From Piscinibacter gummiphilus (lineage in GTDB: Bacteria > Pseudomonadota > Gammaproteobacteria > Burkholderiales > Burkholderiaceae_C), in contig NZ_CP136336.1 in NCBI RefSeq assembly GCF_032681285.1, positions 793,001-857,000 on the forward strand: a stretch of 64,000 bases of DNA. The letters run 5' to 3'. Position 1 is the first letter of the stretch; the number at the start of each line of letters is the position of its first letter. The translations under genes and the position numbers were made by a program. Shown one piece after another: positions 53,077 to 62,423 of this stretch. The notes below the pieces were generated by a model. The model did no database searches. It saw only the letters and a program-made list of their open reading frames with translations, and was not told the origin of the DNA.

Positions 53077-56067
53077 ATGAGTGCTCATAACAGGTTCAGA
53101 GGATTCAGCGGCTTGCGGTCACGCCTCGCGGCGATGCTCGCAGCACCGCTGGTGCTGCTTGGCGCCGTGCAGGCCCAGGCCGCGATCACGTTCGACAGCG
53201 GGCCGGTGCGGCCGGTCGCGATGTCGCCCGACGGGCGCAAGCTCTTCGCCGTCAACACGCCCAACAACACGCTCGAGGTGTTCAACGTGGCCGCCACGGG
53301 CGCACTGACGCTCGCATCGCGCATCCCCGTCGGCCTGGAGCCGGTGGCGGTGGCCGCGCGCAACAACGACGAGGTGTGGGTGGTGAACCACCTCTCCGAC
53401 AGCGTGAGCGTGGTCACGCTCGCCGGCGTGCCGCGCGTCACGCGCACGCTGCTGGTGGGCGACGAGCCGCGCGACATCGTCTTCGCCGCCAATGGCCGCG
53501 CCTTCATCACCACCGCCCACCGCGGCCAGCACCGCAGCGATTCGTCGATCTCGGGCGTGCCCGGCGCCGGCGACCCGCAGCTCACCACGCCCGGCGTGGG
53601 CCGTGCCGACGTGTGGGTCTTCGACTCGGCCTCGCTCGGCACCACCTTCGGCGGCACGCCGCTGAAGATCATGACCTTCTTCTCCGACACGCCGCGTGCG
53701 CTGGCGCTGAGCCCCGACAGGAACACCGTCTACGTGGCCGCCTTCAAGTCGGGTAACCAGACGACGGTGGTGCCGGGCGACTACATGTGCCCCGACTTCT
53801 CGCCCAACCCCTGCGTGCGCAAGGGCGTCACGGTGCCGGGCGGCCAGCTCGGGCCGGCTACCAACTACGAAGGCCATCGTGCGCCGGATGTCGGCCTGAT
53901 CGTCAAGTTCGACAACACCCGCCGCCGCTGGCTCGACGTGGCAGGCCGCGACTGGACGGCCGCGGTCGGCTTCAACATGCCCGACCTCGACGTCTTCTCG
54001 GTCGATGCCAACGCGCTCACGCAACGCGCTGCCATCCCGCACGTGGGCACCACGCTCTTCAACATGGTGACCAACCCGGTGACCGGCAAACTTTACGTGT
54101 CGAACACCGAGTCGATGAACCACATCCGCTTCGAAGGCTCGGGCGCCTACGGCGGCAGCACGGTGCAGGGCCAGATCGCCAAGACCCGCATCACGGTCGT
54201 CAACGGCAGCACGGCCACGCCGCGCCACCTCAACAAGCACATCGACTACACCAAGCTCGCCGGGCAGGCGGGCTTCGACCCCACGGCCAAGGACCACAGC
54301 CTCTCGACCCCGCTCGACATGGTGGTGAGCCGCGACGGCCGCACGCTCTACGTGGCCGCCTTCGGCTCCAGCAAGATCGGCGTCTTCGACACCGCCACGC
54401 TGGAGGCCGACACCTTCAACCCGCGCACCCAGAGCGCGCGCTACATCACCGTGAGCGGCGGTGGCCCGAGCGGCCTGGTGCTCGACGAGACGCGCAACCG
54501 CCTCTACGTCACCACCCGCTTCGACAACGCGGTGAAGGTGATCGACCTCGCCACCAACCGCGAGATCGCCGCCGCGGCGATGCCCAACCCCGAGCCGTCG
54601 GACGTGGTGGCCGGCCGCCCCATGCTCTACGACGCCAACCGCACCAGCGGCAACGGCGAGTCGGCCTGCGCCGCCTGCCACACCTTCGGCGGCAAGGACG
54701 AGCTGGCCTGGGACCTCGGCGACCCGAACGGCAAGGTCGAGAAGAACCCGATCCCGATCAACCTCAACCCAGAGATCGGCACCGTCACCTTCAAGATCAC
54801 CCACCTGAACGGCACGAAGAACGCCGACGACTTCCACCCGATGAAGGGCCCGATGACCACGCAGACGCTGCAGGGCCTCAGCAACTCGGGCGCGATGCAC
54901 TGGCGCGGTGACCGCTCCAACGGCTTCTTCGGTGTCGACGGCTACATCGGCTCGGCCGACAACAACATGAAGCGCGCCGCCTACGGCGACAACGAGGTGC
55001 TCAACTTCCGCAACTTCATCGTGGCGCTCGGCGGCCTGCTCGGCAAACCCACGCCGACCAGCGGCCCGACACCGGAGGACGTGGGCATCATGGACCGCTT
55101 CACCGCCTTCCAGCTGCAGGTGCAGCTGCCGCCGAACCCGGTGCGTGCGTTGAACAACCAGCTCAGCGCCTCGCAGCAGCGCGGCCGCGACATCTACTTC
55201 GGCCCGCGCAACCTCGATGGGTCCATCCGCCCGTTCGACGGCCTGCCCGGCCTGCAGCCGCTGGCCGACCTGCGCGGCACCGGCCGTGCGTCGTTCACCT
55301 GCGAGGGTTGCCACAAGATCGATTCGGCCAACGGTCGCTTCGGCACGCAGGGCGAGTCGAACTTCGAAGGCGAGACGCAGATCTTCAAGGTGCCGCACCT
55401 GCGCGACCTCTACACCAAGGTCGGCATGTTCGGCACCAAGGAGTTGACGACGGTGCGCCTGCCCGGTGCGCCGTTCCAGGGCGATCAGATCCGCGGCTTC
55501 GGCTACATCCACGACGGGTCGATGGACACGCTGTTCCGCTTCCTCAACCTGTTCCAGTTCAACGACCCGCTGATCCAGTTCGACCGCATGCACCGCGGCA
55601 CTTCGTCGGAGCTCACGGCGTTTGCGCTGATGTCGACGAGCTTCTTCCAGATGGGCTTCCCGGTCGACAACAGCCGGGCGCAATCGATGCAGCGCGACGT
55701 GGAGCAGTTCCTGCTCGCGATCGACACCGACCTCGCACCCATCGTCGGCCAGCAAGTGACCTACAGCCGCGCCACGGTGCTGAGCGCCGGTGCGCGGGCC
55801 GACCTGCTGAAGGCGCGGGCGGCGGCGAACTTCACCTCGAAGATCCTCGGCGGGACGGTGAAGGAATGCGAGCTGGTGGCGCGTGCGGTGAGCAACGGGC
55901 GGCCGGTGAGCTACCTCTACCGGCCGGCCTCGGGCAACTTCGCGAATGCCTCGGGTGCGGTCGTCTCCGACACCACGCTGCGCTTCAACGCCATCACCGA
56001 TGGCACGGAGGTGACCTACACCTGTGCGGTGCCGGGCACCGGCGTGCAACTGGCATTCGGTTCCTGA
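53077..56067 (+). CDS. Beta-propeller / diheme cytochrome c periplasmic protein
   Basis: A 996-residue exported protein (signal peptide ending about ...VQAQA, residue 35). The first half is a YVTN-type beta-propeller with repeated blades (AMSPDGRKLFAVNTPNNTLE; ALSPDRNTVYVAAFKSG; VVSRDGRTLYVAAFGSSKIG). The second half is cytochrome-c-peroxidase-like with two heme sites, CAACH at 531-535 and CEGCH at 742-746, plus a FTCEGCHKID and DLYTKVGMFG context. It has a good GAGGAGAC ribosome site. It probably works in periplasmic electron transfer or peroxide handling; the exact substrate is unknown. A terminator follows. Confidence 0.9.
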   Translation: MSAHNRFRGFSGLRSRLAAMLAAPLVLLGAVQAQAAITFDSGPVRPVAMSPDGRKLFAVNTPNNTLEVFNVAATGALTLASRIPVGLEPVAVAARNNDEVWVVNHLSDSVSVVTLAGVPRVTRTLLVGDEPRDIVFAANGRAFITTAHRGQHRSDSSISGVPGAGDPQLTTPGVGRADVWVFDSASLGTTFGGTPLKIMTFFSDTPRALALSPDRNTVYVAAFKSGNQTTVVPGDYMCPDFSPNPCVRKGVTVPGGQLGPATNYEGHRAPDVGLIVKFDNTRRRWLDVAGRDWTAAVGFNMPDLDVFSVDANALTQRAAIPHVGTTLFNMVTNPVTGKLYVSNTESMNHIRFEGSGAYGGSTVQGQIAKTRITVVNGSTATPRHLNKHIDYTKLAGQAGFDPTAKDHSLSTPLDMVVSRDGRTLYVAAFGSSKIGVFDTATLEADTFNPRTQSARYITVSGGGPSGLVLDETRNRLYVTTRFDNAVKVIDLATNREIAAAAMPNPEPSDVVAGRPMLYDANRTSGNGESACAACHTFGGKDELAWDLGDPNGKVEKNPIPINLNPEIGTVTFKITHLNGTKNADDFHPMKGPMTTQTLQGLSNSGAMHWRGDRSNGFFGVDGYIGSADNNMKRAAYGDNEVLNFRNFIVALGGLLGKPTPTSGPTPEDVGIMDRFTAFQLQVQLPPNPVRALNNQLSASQQRGRDIYFGPRNLDGSIRPFDGLPGLQPLADLRGTGRASFTCEGCHKIDSANGRFGTQGESNFEGETQIFKVPHLRDLYTKVGMFGTKELTTVRLPGAPFQGDQIRGFGYIHDGSMDTLFRFLNLFQFNDPLIQFDRMHRGTSSELTAFALMSTSFFQMGFPVDNSRAQSMQRDVEQFLLAIDTDLAPIVGQQVTYSRATVLSAGARADLLKARAAANFTSKILGGTVKECELVARAVSNGRPVSYLYRPASGNFANASGAVVSDTTLRFNAITDGTEVTYTCAVPGTGVQLAFGS

Positions 56068-56100
56068 CGTGTCGTCCTGATCGACTGACCTCAACCCCTC

Positions 56101-56138
56101 GCGGCGGTCGGGCCTGCTGGGCCCGCCGCCGCTTTTTT
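56101..56138 (+). terminator. Rho-independent terminator after the cytochrome gene
   Basis: GCGGCGG(T)CGGGCC-TGCT-GGGCCCGCCGCCGC, a long stem with one bulged T, is followed by six T (56133-56138). The next gene's first possible ATG (56140) starts one base after the T-run, so its transcript must come from read-through or start inside this element. Confidence 0.88.
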
Positions 56139-56139
56139 C

Positions 56140-57561
56140 ATGGGTTCATCCGCCATGCAGTACTCCGACGTCGACGCCTCACGGCTTCTCTTCGGCTTCA
56201 CCGCGGCCTACCACTTCCTCTTCGTGCCGCTGACCATCGGGCTCATGGCCCTGATGGCGGCCTTCGAGGGATGGTCGCTGCTGACGGGCAGGCCGGCGCT
56301 GCGGCAGGTGGCGCGATTTCTTTCCTGGCCCTTCGTCATCAACTTCATTTGCGGCGTGCTGACGGGCTACCCGCTGCGCTCGCAGATCGAGCTGCACTGG
56401 GCCGGCTATGCGCAGGTGGTGCAGGGCATCGTGGGGCCGGTGTTCGCGTTCGAAGCGCAGGTGGCGCCCGTGCTCTTCACGCTGGTGGCGGTGGTCGCGC
56501 TGGGCTGGCACCTGAAGCCGATGCTGCATTTCCTCGCGAGCACGGCGCTGGCGGTGGTGCTGGTGGTGCAGTCGACCGCCATCCTGATGATCAATGCGTG
56601 GATGCAGTGGCCCGAGGGCGCCGAGTTCGTGGGCGGCCAGGCGCGCATTGCGTCGGTGACGGACCTCGCGGGCCACCCGCTGGTCGCGCCCAAGGTGCTG
56701 CACACCATTGCGGGCGCGTGGGTGCTGGCCGGCATGGTCGCGGTGGCGATCTGTGCGTGGTTCCGCCTGAAGCATCGGCACGCCGAGGTGGCCAGTGCGG
56801 GCCTCAGGGGCGCGGCGGTGTTCTGCCTGGTCTCGCTGGTGATCACCGCGCTGGCGGGGCATTGGAGCGGCGAGCGGCTGGTGCGCTACCAGCCGATGAA
56901 GTTCGCGGCGATCGAGGCGCTGTGGGAGACGGACGGGCGCAATGCCGACTTCCTGGTCGCCGCCGTGCCCGACAGGTCGGCGCAGCACAACCGCTTCGAG
57001 CTCGCCGTGCCAGGCGCGCTGGGCTGGGTGGTCGACACCCGCGAGACGCCGCTGCAGGGCTTGAAGGCTCTCGCCAGGGACTCGACGGCCGGCCTGCCCA
57101 ACGTCGGCCTCGTCTTCTGGTCGTTCCGGGCCATGCTCGTGGCCTGGGGCTTGATGACGGTGCTGGTGCTGCTCGTGCTGTGGCGCACGCCCGACCCGCA
57201 GCGCCGCGTCGGCCGCACGCTGCTGCGCGCCTGCGTGGTGGCCCTGCCGCTGCCGTGGATCGCAATCGAGGCGGGCTGGATCGTCTGCGAGTCGGGCCGG
57301 CAGCCCTGGGTCATCACCGGCGTGCTGACCACGGCGCAGGCGGCGGGCAAAGTGCCGGCGGCCGAGGCGATGCTGCACCTCCTGCTGGCGGTGGAGCTTG
57401 GCGCGGTGATGCTGTGGGTCAACGTGAAGCTCCACCTTGCGCATGTGCGGCGGGGCTTGTCGCTGGTGCCGCAGGAGGTGCCGCAGGAGGTGCCGCAGGA
57501 GGTGCCGGCGGGGCTGGCCGCGGCTGGACGAAGGTCACATCCGGCCGTCTTAGGGGGCTGA
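56140..57561 (+). CDS. Divergent cytochrome bd oxidase subunit I (CydA-like), no CydB nearby
   Basis: A 473-residue membrane protein with about nine hydrophobic helices. The CydA heme ligands and core are kept: the first His in FTAAYHFLFVPLTIGL, His in APKVLHTIAGAW, the QPMKFAAIEALWET quinol-side segment (Lys252/Glu257 equivalents) and GRQPWVI. The quinol-site loop motif FQFGTNW is replaced by SQIELHW, and the following acidic FFLES segment is changed. The tail contains three VPQE repeats. No cydB or cydX lies beside it. Start: ATG 56140 or 56155, neither with a ribosome site. Confidence 0.85.
   Translation: MGSSAMQYSDVDASRLLFGFTAAYHFLFVPLTIGLMALMAAFEGWSLLTGRPALRQVARFLSWPFVINFICGVLTGYPLRSQIELHWAGYAQVVQGIVGPVFAFEAQVAPVLFTLVAVVALGWHLKPMLHFLASTALAVVLVVQSTAILMINAWMQWPEGAEFVGGQARIASVTDLAGHPLVAPKVLHTIAGAWVLAGMVAVAICAWFRLKHRHAEVASAGLRGAAVFCLVSLVITALAGHWSGERLVRYQPMKFAAIEALWETDGRNADFLVAAVPDRSAQHNRFELAVPGALGWVVDTRETPLQGLKALARDSTAGLPNVGLVFWSFRAMLVAWGLMTVLVLLVLWRTPDPQRRVGRTLLRACVVALPLPWIAIEAGWIVCESGRQPWVITGVLTTAQAAGKVPAAEAMLHLLLAVELGAVMLWVNVKLHLAHVRRGLSLVPQEVPQEVPQEVPAGLAAAGRRSHPAVLGG
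57466..57501 (+). repeat. Three tandem 12-bp repeats (VPQE) in the CydA-like gene
   Basis: GTGCCGCAGGAG is repeated exactly three times, encoding VPQE-VPQE-VPQE in the cytoplasmic C-terminal tail, then GTGCCGGCG. Such in-frame 12-mers change copy number by slippage and would vary tail length without a frameshift. Confidence 0.85.
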
Positions 57562-57621
57562 AAACCACCGTGGCACGCCGGGCCGGCGCTAAGCTCCGCG
57601 CAGACCAGGAGGTGCCCCATC

Positions 57622-58701
57622 ATGTCTCTGCGCTCCAGCATCCCGCCGCTGGCTCTTCTTATGGTCTGCGCGCTTGCGCAGGCCCAGAGCAAGACGCCAC
57701 CCCCATGCCCCGACGACAAACGCGGTGAAGACTGCGCCGCCGCCGAAGAGCAGGACCGGCGCGTGCGCAACAACGAGGCTGCGGCGCCGCAGGTCGTGGG
57801 CGATGCCCCGCTCGGCCCGGCCGGCGGCCCCGGGGGCCCGGCGCCTTCGCTGCGCTTCGAGCGCGGCCCGCTCAAGGTGCGCAACTTCGGGGTGAGCCTC
57901 GCGGTCGACCATGCGCTGTCGCCGCAGTGGGTGCTGGGGGGCGTGGTCAACGTGTCGAAAGGCAAGCTGCAGCGCCAGCAGACCGAGTTCGACTCCACCA
58001 ATGGCACGCCGCCGAACGTGATCCGCAGCGACACCACCGTCGACACGCGCAGCACCTCGCTTGCGGCCTCGCTCAGCTACTTCACCCGCGATGCGATTGC
58101 CATCGACGGTGCGTTCTCGCTCATGCGCACGCAGCTCGAGACGCGCCGCATCAGCAACGACACCGACCAGTTCACCGGCGAGAACGTGAGCAACGCCTGG
58201 GGCCTGTGGCTGAGCGCGAGCCGCATCTGGCGCTTCGGGCCACGCGCCGTCGTGCCGCAGGTCGGGCTCGAATACACCGACACCCGCACCGGCGCGCTCA
58301 CGGCGATCTACCAGGACCTGTCGGACCCGCTGAACGGCGCCAACGGCACGGTCGGCTTCCGCGTGGGTGAGCAGAAGCAGCGGGTGCTGGCGAGCGTGCT
58401 CAGCGCGCAGCTGCAGCAGCCGATCAGCATGCGCTTCGGCACGCTCACGCCCTATGGTCGCGTCACCTGGCGCCAGCGCCTGTGGAAAGACGCCGACCCG
58501 ATCCTCGGGACGAACAGCAACGGCCTCACGCGCGAGCTCGACCCCGACAGTGCCGAGAGCCGCAGCTCGATCGGCCTCGCGGCCGGCGTGGTGCTGCAGC
58601 TCACGCGGGGCATCAGCAGCTTCGTCGACGTGTCGCACCGGCGCGGCTCCAACGATCTGCAGGAAACGCGCGTGGGGCTGGGTCTGAAGTTCGAGATCTA
58701 G
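57622..58701 (+). CDS. Outer-membrane beta-barrel protein, autotransporter-barrel-like
   Basis: A 359-residue exported protein. The signal MSLRSSIPPLALLMVCALAQA is followed by a charged/disordered segment with two cysteines (residues about 22-75) and then about 12-14 amphipathic strands: FGVSLAVDHALSPQWVLGG, STSLAASLSYFTRDAIAIDG, LWLSASRIWRFGPRAVVPQV. The C-terminal strand (RVGLGLKFEI) resembles barrel termini although it ends in Ile. It is probably secreted or anchored in the outer membrane. It lies 2 nt ahead of the caspase-like lipoprotein gene, so the two are coupled. Confidence 0.8.
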   Translation: MSLRSSIPPLALLMVCALAQAQSKTPPPCPDDKRGEDCAAAEEQDRRVRNNEAAAPQVVGDAPLGPAGGPGGPAPSLRFERGPLKVRNFGVSLAVDHALSPQWVLGGVVNVSKGKLQRQQTEFDSTNGTPPNVIRSDTTVDTRSTSLAASLSYFTRDAIAIDGAFSLMRTQLETRRISNDTDQFTGENVSNAWGLWLSASRIWRFGPRAVVPQVGLEYTDTRTGALTAIYQDLSDPLNGANGTVGFRVGEQKQRVLASVLSAQLQQPISMRFGTLTPYGRVTWRQRLWKDADPILGTNSNGLTRELDPDSAESRSSIGLAAGVVLQLTRGISSFVDVSHRRGSNDLQETRVGLGLKFEI

Positions 58702-58703
58702 AG

Positions 58704-60287
58704 ATGAGAACGCTCGTCGCGCTCGGCGCACTGGCGCTGGCCGCCTGCGCGAGCGGGCCGGCCACGGCACCGGCCAACCTGTCGGAAGAGCAGCTGATGA
58801 TCGTCGACTGCCTGCTGCCGGGGCAGGTGCGGCAGCTGGGCAACTTCGCCACGTCGCTCTCGGCGCGCCGCCCGCAGAAGCTGCCAGCGCACGAGTGCGC
58901 GCAGGCGGGGGGCGAGTTTGCGCTGGCGTCGAAAGACCCGGCGCGTGCGCTCGCGATCTGGCTGCCGTTCGCGCAAGCCGGCCAGGCCGAGGCGCAGACG
59001 CAGGTGGGCGAGATGTATGAGCGCGGCATCGGCACCGTGGCCGACCCCGCCACCGCGGCCTCGTGGTACGCCCGTGCGGCGGCGCAGGGCGACAGCCGCG
59101 CGCTCATCAACCTCGCCTCGCTGCACGAGCGTGGCCTTGGCGTGAAGCGCGACCCGGTGCTGGCCGCGCGCCTTTTCCGGCAGGCGAGCGGGCAGGTGGG
59201 GGTGCCGGGGCGCATCACCATCGACCTGGTCGACCCGGTGATCGTGGTGCCCACGCCCGAGGCGGAGGGCGCATCGCCGCTCGTGCCCTTGCGTGGCGAG
59301 GGCGTGCGGCGCGAGATCCGCGGCAAGGTGAGCAGCGATGCGGGGCTGCGCCAGCTGATGTTCAACAACAAGCCGCTGGCGGTCGATTCACAAGGGGTGT
59401 TCCGCGCGGAGATCGATCTCTCGCAGGGCGGCTCGGAGGCCCGCTTCACCGCGGTCGACCGCCAGGGAGGCCAGGCCTCGCTCAACTTCCGCGCCGTGCC
59501 AGCCGGCAACACGCCGCCGCCGACCCGGCTCAACCACGGCCTGCCCAACGCGCGTTTCCACGCGCTCATCATCGCCAACCAGGCCTACCGCCACTGGCCG
59601 AGGCTCAACAACCCCGTCAACGATGCGCAGGACTTGAAGCGCATGCTGGAGCAGCGCTACGGCTTCGAGACCACGCTGCTCCTCGACTCGACACGGCGCG
59701 ATCTCTTCGCCACCTTCAACACGCTGCGCACCAAGCTCAAGCCCGAGGACAACCTGCTCGTCTTCTACGCCGGCCACGGCGACATCGAAGAGAGCACGCA
59801 GCGCGGCTACTGGGTGCCGGTCGATGGCGAAAAAGGCAACCGCAGCAATTGGGTCTCGGTGGTCGACGTCACCGACCAGATCAACGCGCTCGGCGTGCGC
59901 CAGGTGCTGGTGATCGCCGACTCGTGCTACTCGGGCACCATGGCGCGCACGGCGCTGCCGGTGGCCGATGCCGACCTCGTGGGCGAGCGGCGCTGGGAGG
60001 CGCTGCGCGCGATCTCGCAGCTGCGTGCGCGTGTGGCGATGACGAGCGGCGGGCTGGAGCCCGTGGTCGACGGCGGTGCGGGGCGCAACTCGCTCTTCGC
60101 GAGCAGCCTGCTGGAGGTGCTCGATGCGGTGCACGAGCCCATCGAGACACGCCGCCTCTTCGATGCCGTGGCCGCGCGTTTCAGCCTGCGTGCGCAGCGC
60201 CTGAAGGTGCAGCAGAAGCCGCAGTACGCGCCCATCCGCTTTGCCGGCCACGAGGCGGGCGACTTCGTCTTCGTGCCGCGCCGCTGA
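58704..60287 (+). CDS. Caspase-fold (peptidase C14) lipoprotein with Sel1 repeats
   Basis: A 527-residue protein. An N-terminal lipobox (LAAC, Cys15) predicts membrane anchoring. Two Sel1-like repeats follow (VGEMYERGIGTVADPATAASWY; LASLHERGLGVKRDPVLAARLF, each quoted in part), then a linker beta domain and a C-terminal caspase-like domain. That domain has HALIIANQAYRHWPRL, the catalytic His358 in YAGHGD and Cys408 in ADSCYSGT. Both catalytic residues are intact. It is coupled to the upstream outer-membrane protein. The role (envelope protease, cell death or signalling) is unknown. Confidence 0.9.
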   Translation: MRTLVALGALALAACASGPATAPANLSEEQLMIVDCLLPGQVRQLGNFATSLSARRPQKLPAHECAQAGGEFALASKDPARALAIWLPFAQAGQAEAQTQVGEMYERGIGTVADPATAASWYARAAAQGDSRALINLASLHERGLGVKRDPVLAARLFRQASGQVGVPGRITIDLVDPVIVVPTPEAEGASPLVPLRGEGVRREIRGKVSSDAGLRQLMFNNKPLAVDSQGVFRAEIDLSQGGSEARFTAVDRQGGQASLNFRAVPAGNTPPPTRLNHGLPNARFHALIIANQAYRHWPRLNNPVNDAQDLKRMLEQRYGFETTLLLDSTRRDLFATFNTLRTKLKPEDNLLVFYAGHGDIEESTQRGYWVPVDGEKGNRSNWVSVVDVTDQINALGVRQVLVIADSCYSGTMARTALPVADADLVGERRWEALRAISQLRARVAMTSGGLEPVVDGGAGRNSLFASSLLEVLDAVHEPIETRRLFDAVAARFSLRAQRLKVQQKPQYAPIRFAGHEAGDFVFVPRR

Positions 60288-60300
60288 GCGGGCCGAGCCC

Positions 60301-61398
60301 CTAGCGGCGGAAGCTCTCGATGTCGTCGGGCCCGGCGTCGTAGTCGCGCACCAGGCGCACTTCGCCGTAGCTCTGGATCTGCCCGTTGCGGCCGTAGGGT
60401 GTGTGCGCGGTGAACTCGGCCGAGCGCCGCTTGATGCGGTATTCGAGCCGCCACTCGCGCGACAGGCGCTGCGAGATGCCGAAGGTCGACATCCACACCC
60501 CGCGCTTGAGTTCGATCTCGGGGCGCGGGCCGTAGGTGCGTCCCTCGATCAGGTAGTTCGACGCGACCGCCGCCACCTGGAACTGCGCGAAGAAGGTGCT
60601 GCGCCGCAGCTCGCCGGCCGCGAAGTGGTTCTGCCGGTTGTTGAAGTCGACGGTGAAGAAGTCACCTTCGTCTGGCGCGCCGAAGACCCGCGTCTTCTCG
60701 CCGGCCACGAAGGTGATGCCCGCGGCCACCAGGTTCTTGATCGTGCCGACGGTGGCGCGGCCGTGCAGGTGCACCGCGCCCCAGTGCGGCAGGGGCGACT
60801 GGTCGAAGTAGCGCTGCGTGTGGGTGAAGGTGCCCTGCAGCGCCAGGCGCGGCCGCACCTGGTAGGCCCAGCCGTTGGGCAGGCCGTCGTCGATCAGGCG
60901 GTGGAAGCCCGACTGCACCTCATCGCCCCCCGCGGCCGGGCCGACCACGCCGATGCGGATGTCGAGCGCGCGGTGGTGCTGGCCGCGGTAAGCGAAGGTG
61001 CCCATGCCGTAGGACAGCAGCGCCGCGTAGGGCCGGTCGTGGATCTGCGGCGTGCTCGGGTCGACGTCGTTGGGCGTGTAGATGTTGTGGCCGAGGAATT
61101 CACCCGCCGTCGCGGCCTGGCCGCCTTCGCCCTCGATGCCGAACCAGTCGCGCCCGAGCTCGCGCACCCGTTGCAGCGGGCGGTGCACCGGGCGGCCCTG
61201 GCGGTAGCTGTGGGCGTAGTGGAAGCCGTTGGTGTACCAGCGGTCGGTGCTGATGGTGGCGCGGCCGAAGAAGTCGTTCTCCAGCGCGAAGGCCCAGCCT
61301 TGCAGGCGGCCTTCGTGTCCTGGCTCCTGTGCCAGCGCCGTGGGGGCACCCACGGCCAGGGCGCCCAGCATCACCGCACCGCTCATCAACGCTCGCAT
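60301..61398 (-). CDS. LpxR-like lipid A 3'-O-deacylase (DUF2219)
   Basis: A 365-residue outer-membrane enzyme candidate: signal peptide to about Ala23, then ALENDFFG with Asn41/Asp42, [11 protein letters not shown] and a His166 in [16 protein letters not shown]. These correspond to the Ca-binding and catalytic residues of Salmonella LpxR (Asn9, Asp10, His122). [12 protein letters not shown] is the other family block. It should remove the 3'-acyloxyacyl group of lipid A and may change immune or phage recognition. It converges on the caspase gene, 13 nt apart. Confidence 0.88.
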   Translation of the reverse strand: MRALMSGAVMLGALAVGAPTALAQEPGHEGRLQGWAFALENDFFGRATISTDRWYTNGFHYAHSYRQGRPVHRPLQRVRELGRDWFGIEGEGGQAATAGEFLGHNIYTPNDVDPSTPQIHDRPYAALLSYGMGTFAYRGQHHRALDIRIGVVGPAAGGDEVQSGFHRLIDDGLPNGWAYQVRPRLALQGTFTHTQRYFDQSPLPHWGAVHLHGRATVGTIKNLVAAGITFVAGEKTRVFGAPDEGDFFTVDFNNRQNHFAAGELRRSTFFAQFQVAAVASNYLIEGRTYGPRPEIELKRGVWMSTFGISQRLSREWRLEYRIKRRSAEFTAHTPYGRNGQIQSYGEVRLVRDYDAGPDDIESFRR

Positions 61399-61526
61399 GT
61401 CGTCTCTCCTCCCTGTTCTGGCAGCCCGCGACCATATCCCGTGGCGGGCAGGGGGCGCATCCTGCCGACGGGCGATGCGGGCGCTTGTGTTGTATAGATG
61501 CGGGGTCGAGGCTCCCCGTTCTGCTC

Positions 61527-62417
61527 ATGCCCACGCTCCACCTGCTCACCCGCCGCGCTGCGACCGCGGCCCTGGCCGCCGTGCTGTTCATGCCGGCGCT
61601 TGCGTCGGCCGCGCCCGCGTATGCCGGCCCGCTCTTCGATGCGCACCTGCACTACAACGTGGAAGCCGTCGACCCGCACCCCATCGACGATGTGCTCGGC
61701 CGCATGCAGCGCAGCGGCGTGCGCGCCGTCATCGCCAACAGCCGACCCAACGACGGCACCAAGGCGCTCGCCGCGGCGCGCGAGGCCACGAAGAAGGCCG
61801 GCGTCACCGTCGTGCCGTTCGTGCGCCTCTACCGCAACCGCGCCGACTACACCGGCTGGCCCACCGACCCGAGCATCGTCGACATGGTGCTGCGCGAGCT
61901 GGCCGCCGGCACCGCAGCCGGGCCGTATCGCGGGCTCGGCGAGTTCCACCTCTACGACAGCAAGAACGCCGACGGCCCGACCGCCAGACGCCTGATGCAG
62001 CTCGCGCAGGAGCGCGATCTCGTGGTGCTCGCGCACGTGGACGACGTGGCGGTGGAAAAGCTCTTCGCGCATGCGCCGAAGGCCCGCATGATCTGGGCCC
62101 ACACCGGCATCGGCGGCGTGCCCATCGAGCGGGTGCGGGCGCTGCTCGACAAGCACCCCACGCTGTACGGCGAGCTGTCGTACCGGCCGGGCCTGACGGT
62201 CGACGATGGAAAACTGAGCGCCGCGTGGAAGGCGCTGCTGAGCGAGAAGCCCGAGCGATTCTTCGTCGGCTCCGACACCTGGACCAACGGCCGCTGGCCC
62301 GAGTATGAAAACCTGATGCGCGAGGCGCGCGCCTGGCTGGGCGGCCTGCCGCCGGCCGCGGCCCGACGCATCGCGTGGGAGAACGGCGCGGCCATGTTCG
62401 GGCTGACGTCGCCTTGA
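61527..62417 (+). CDS. Secreted amidohydrolase-superfamily protein
   Basis: A 296-residue TIM-barrel protein with an N-terminal signal ([20 protein letters not shown], with TRRAAT possibly a Tat motif). Metal ligands are His40/His42 in FDAHLHYN, a His in VVLAHVDD, a His in IWAHTGIGG and an Asp in FVGSDTWTN, the amidohydrolase-2 pattern. The substrate is unknown. The ATG at 61527 has no strong ribosome site. It is divergent from the LpxR-like gene and 6 nt ahead of the AlkB-like gene. Confidence 0.85.
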   Translation: MPTLHLLTRRAATAALAAVLFMPALASAAPAYAGPLFDAHLHYNVEAVDPHPIDDVLGRMQRSGVRAVIANSRPNDGTKALAAAREATKKAGVTVVPFVRLYRNRADYTGWPTDPSIVDMVLRELAAGTAAGPYRGLGEFHLYDSKNADGPTARRLMQLAQERDLVVLAHVDDVAVEKLFAHAPKARMIWAHTGIGGVPIERVRALLDKHPTLYGELSYRPGLTVDDGKLSAAWKALLSEKPERFFVGSDTWTNGRWPEYENLMREARAWLGGLPPAAARRIAWENGAAMFGLTSP

Positions 62418-62423
62418 GCTTGC

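Noticed and set aside
53119..56094. A 991-codon minus-strand frame opposite the cytochrome gene
   Set aside because: The plus strand has a signal peptide, propeller blades and CxxCH motifs. The antisense product is Arg/Ala/Val/His-rich noise.
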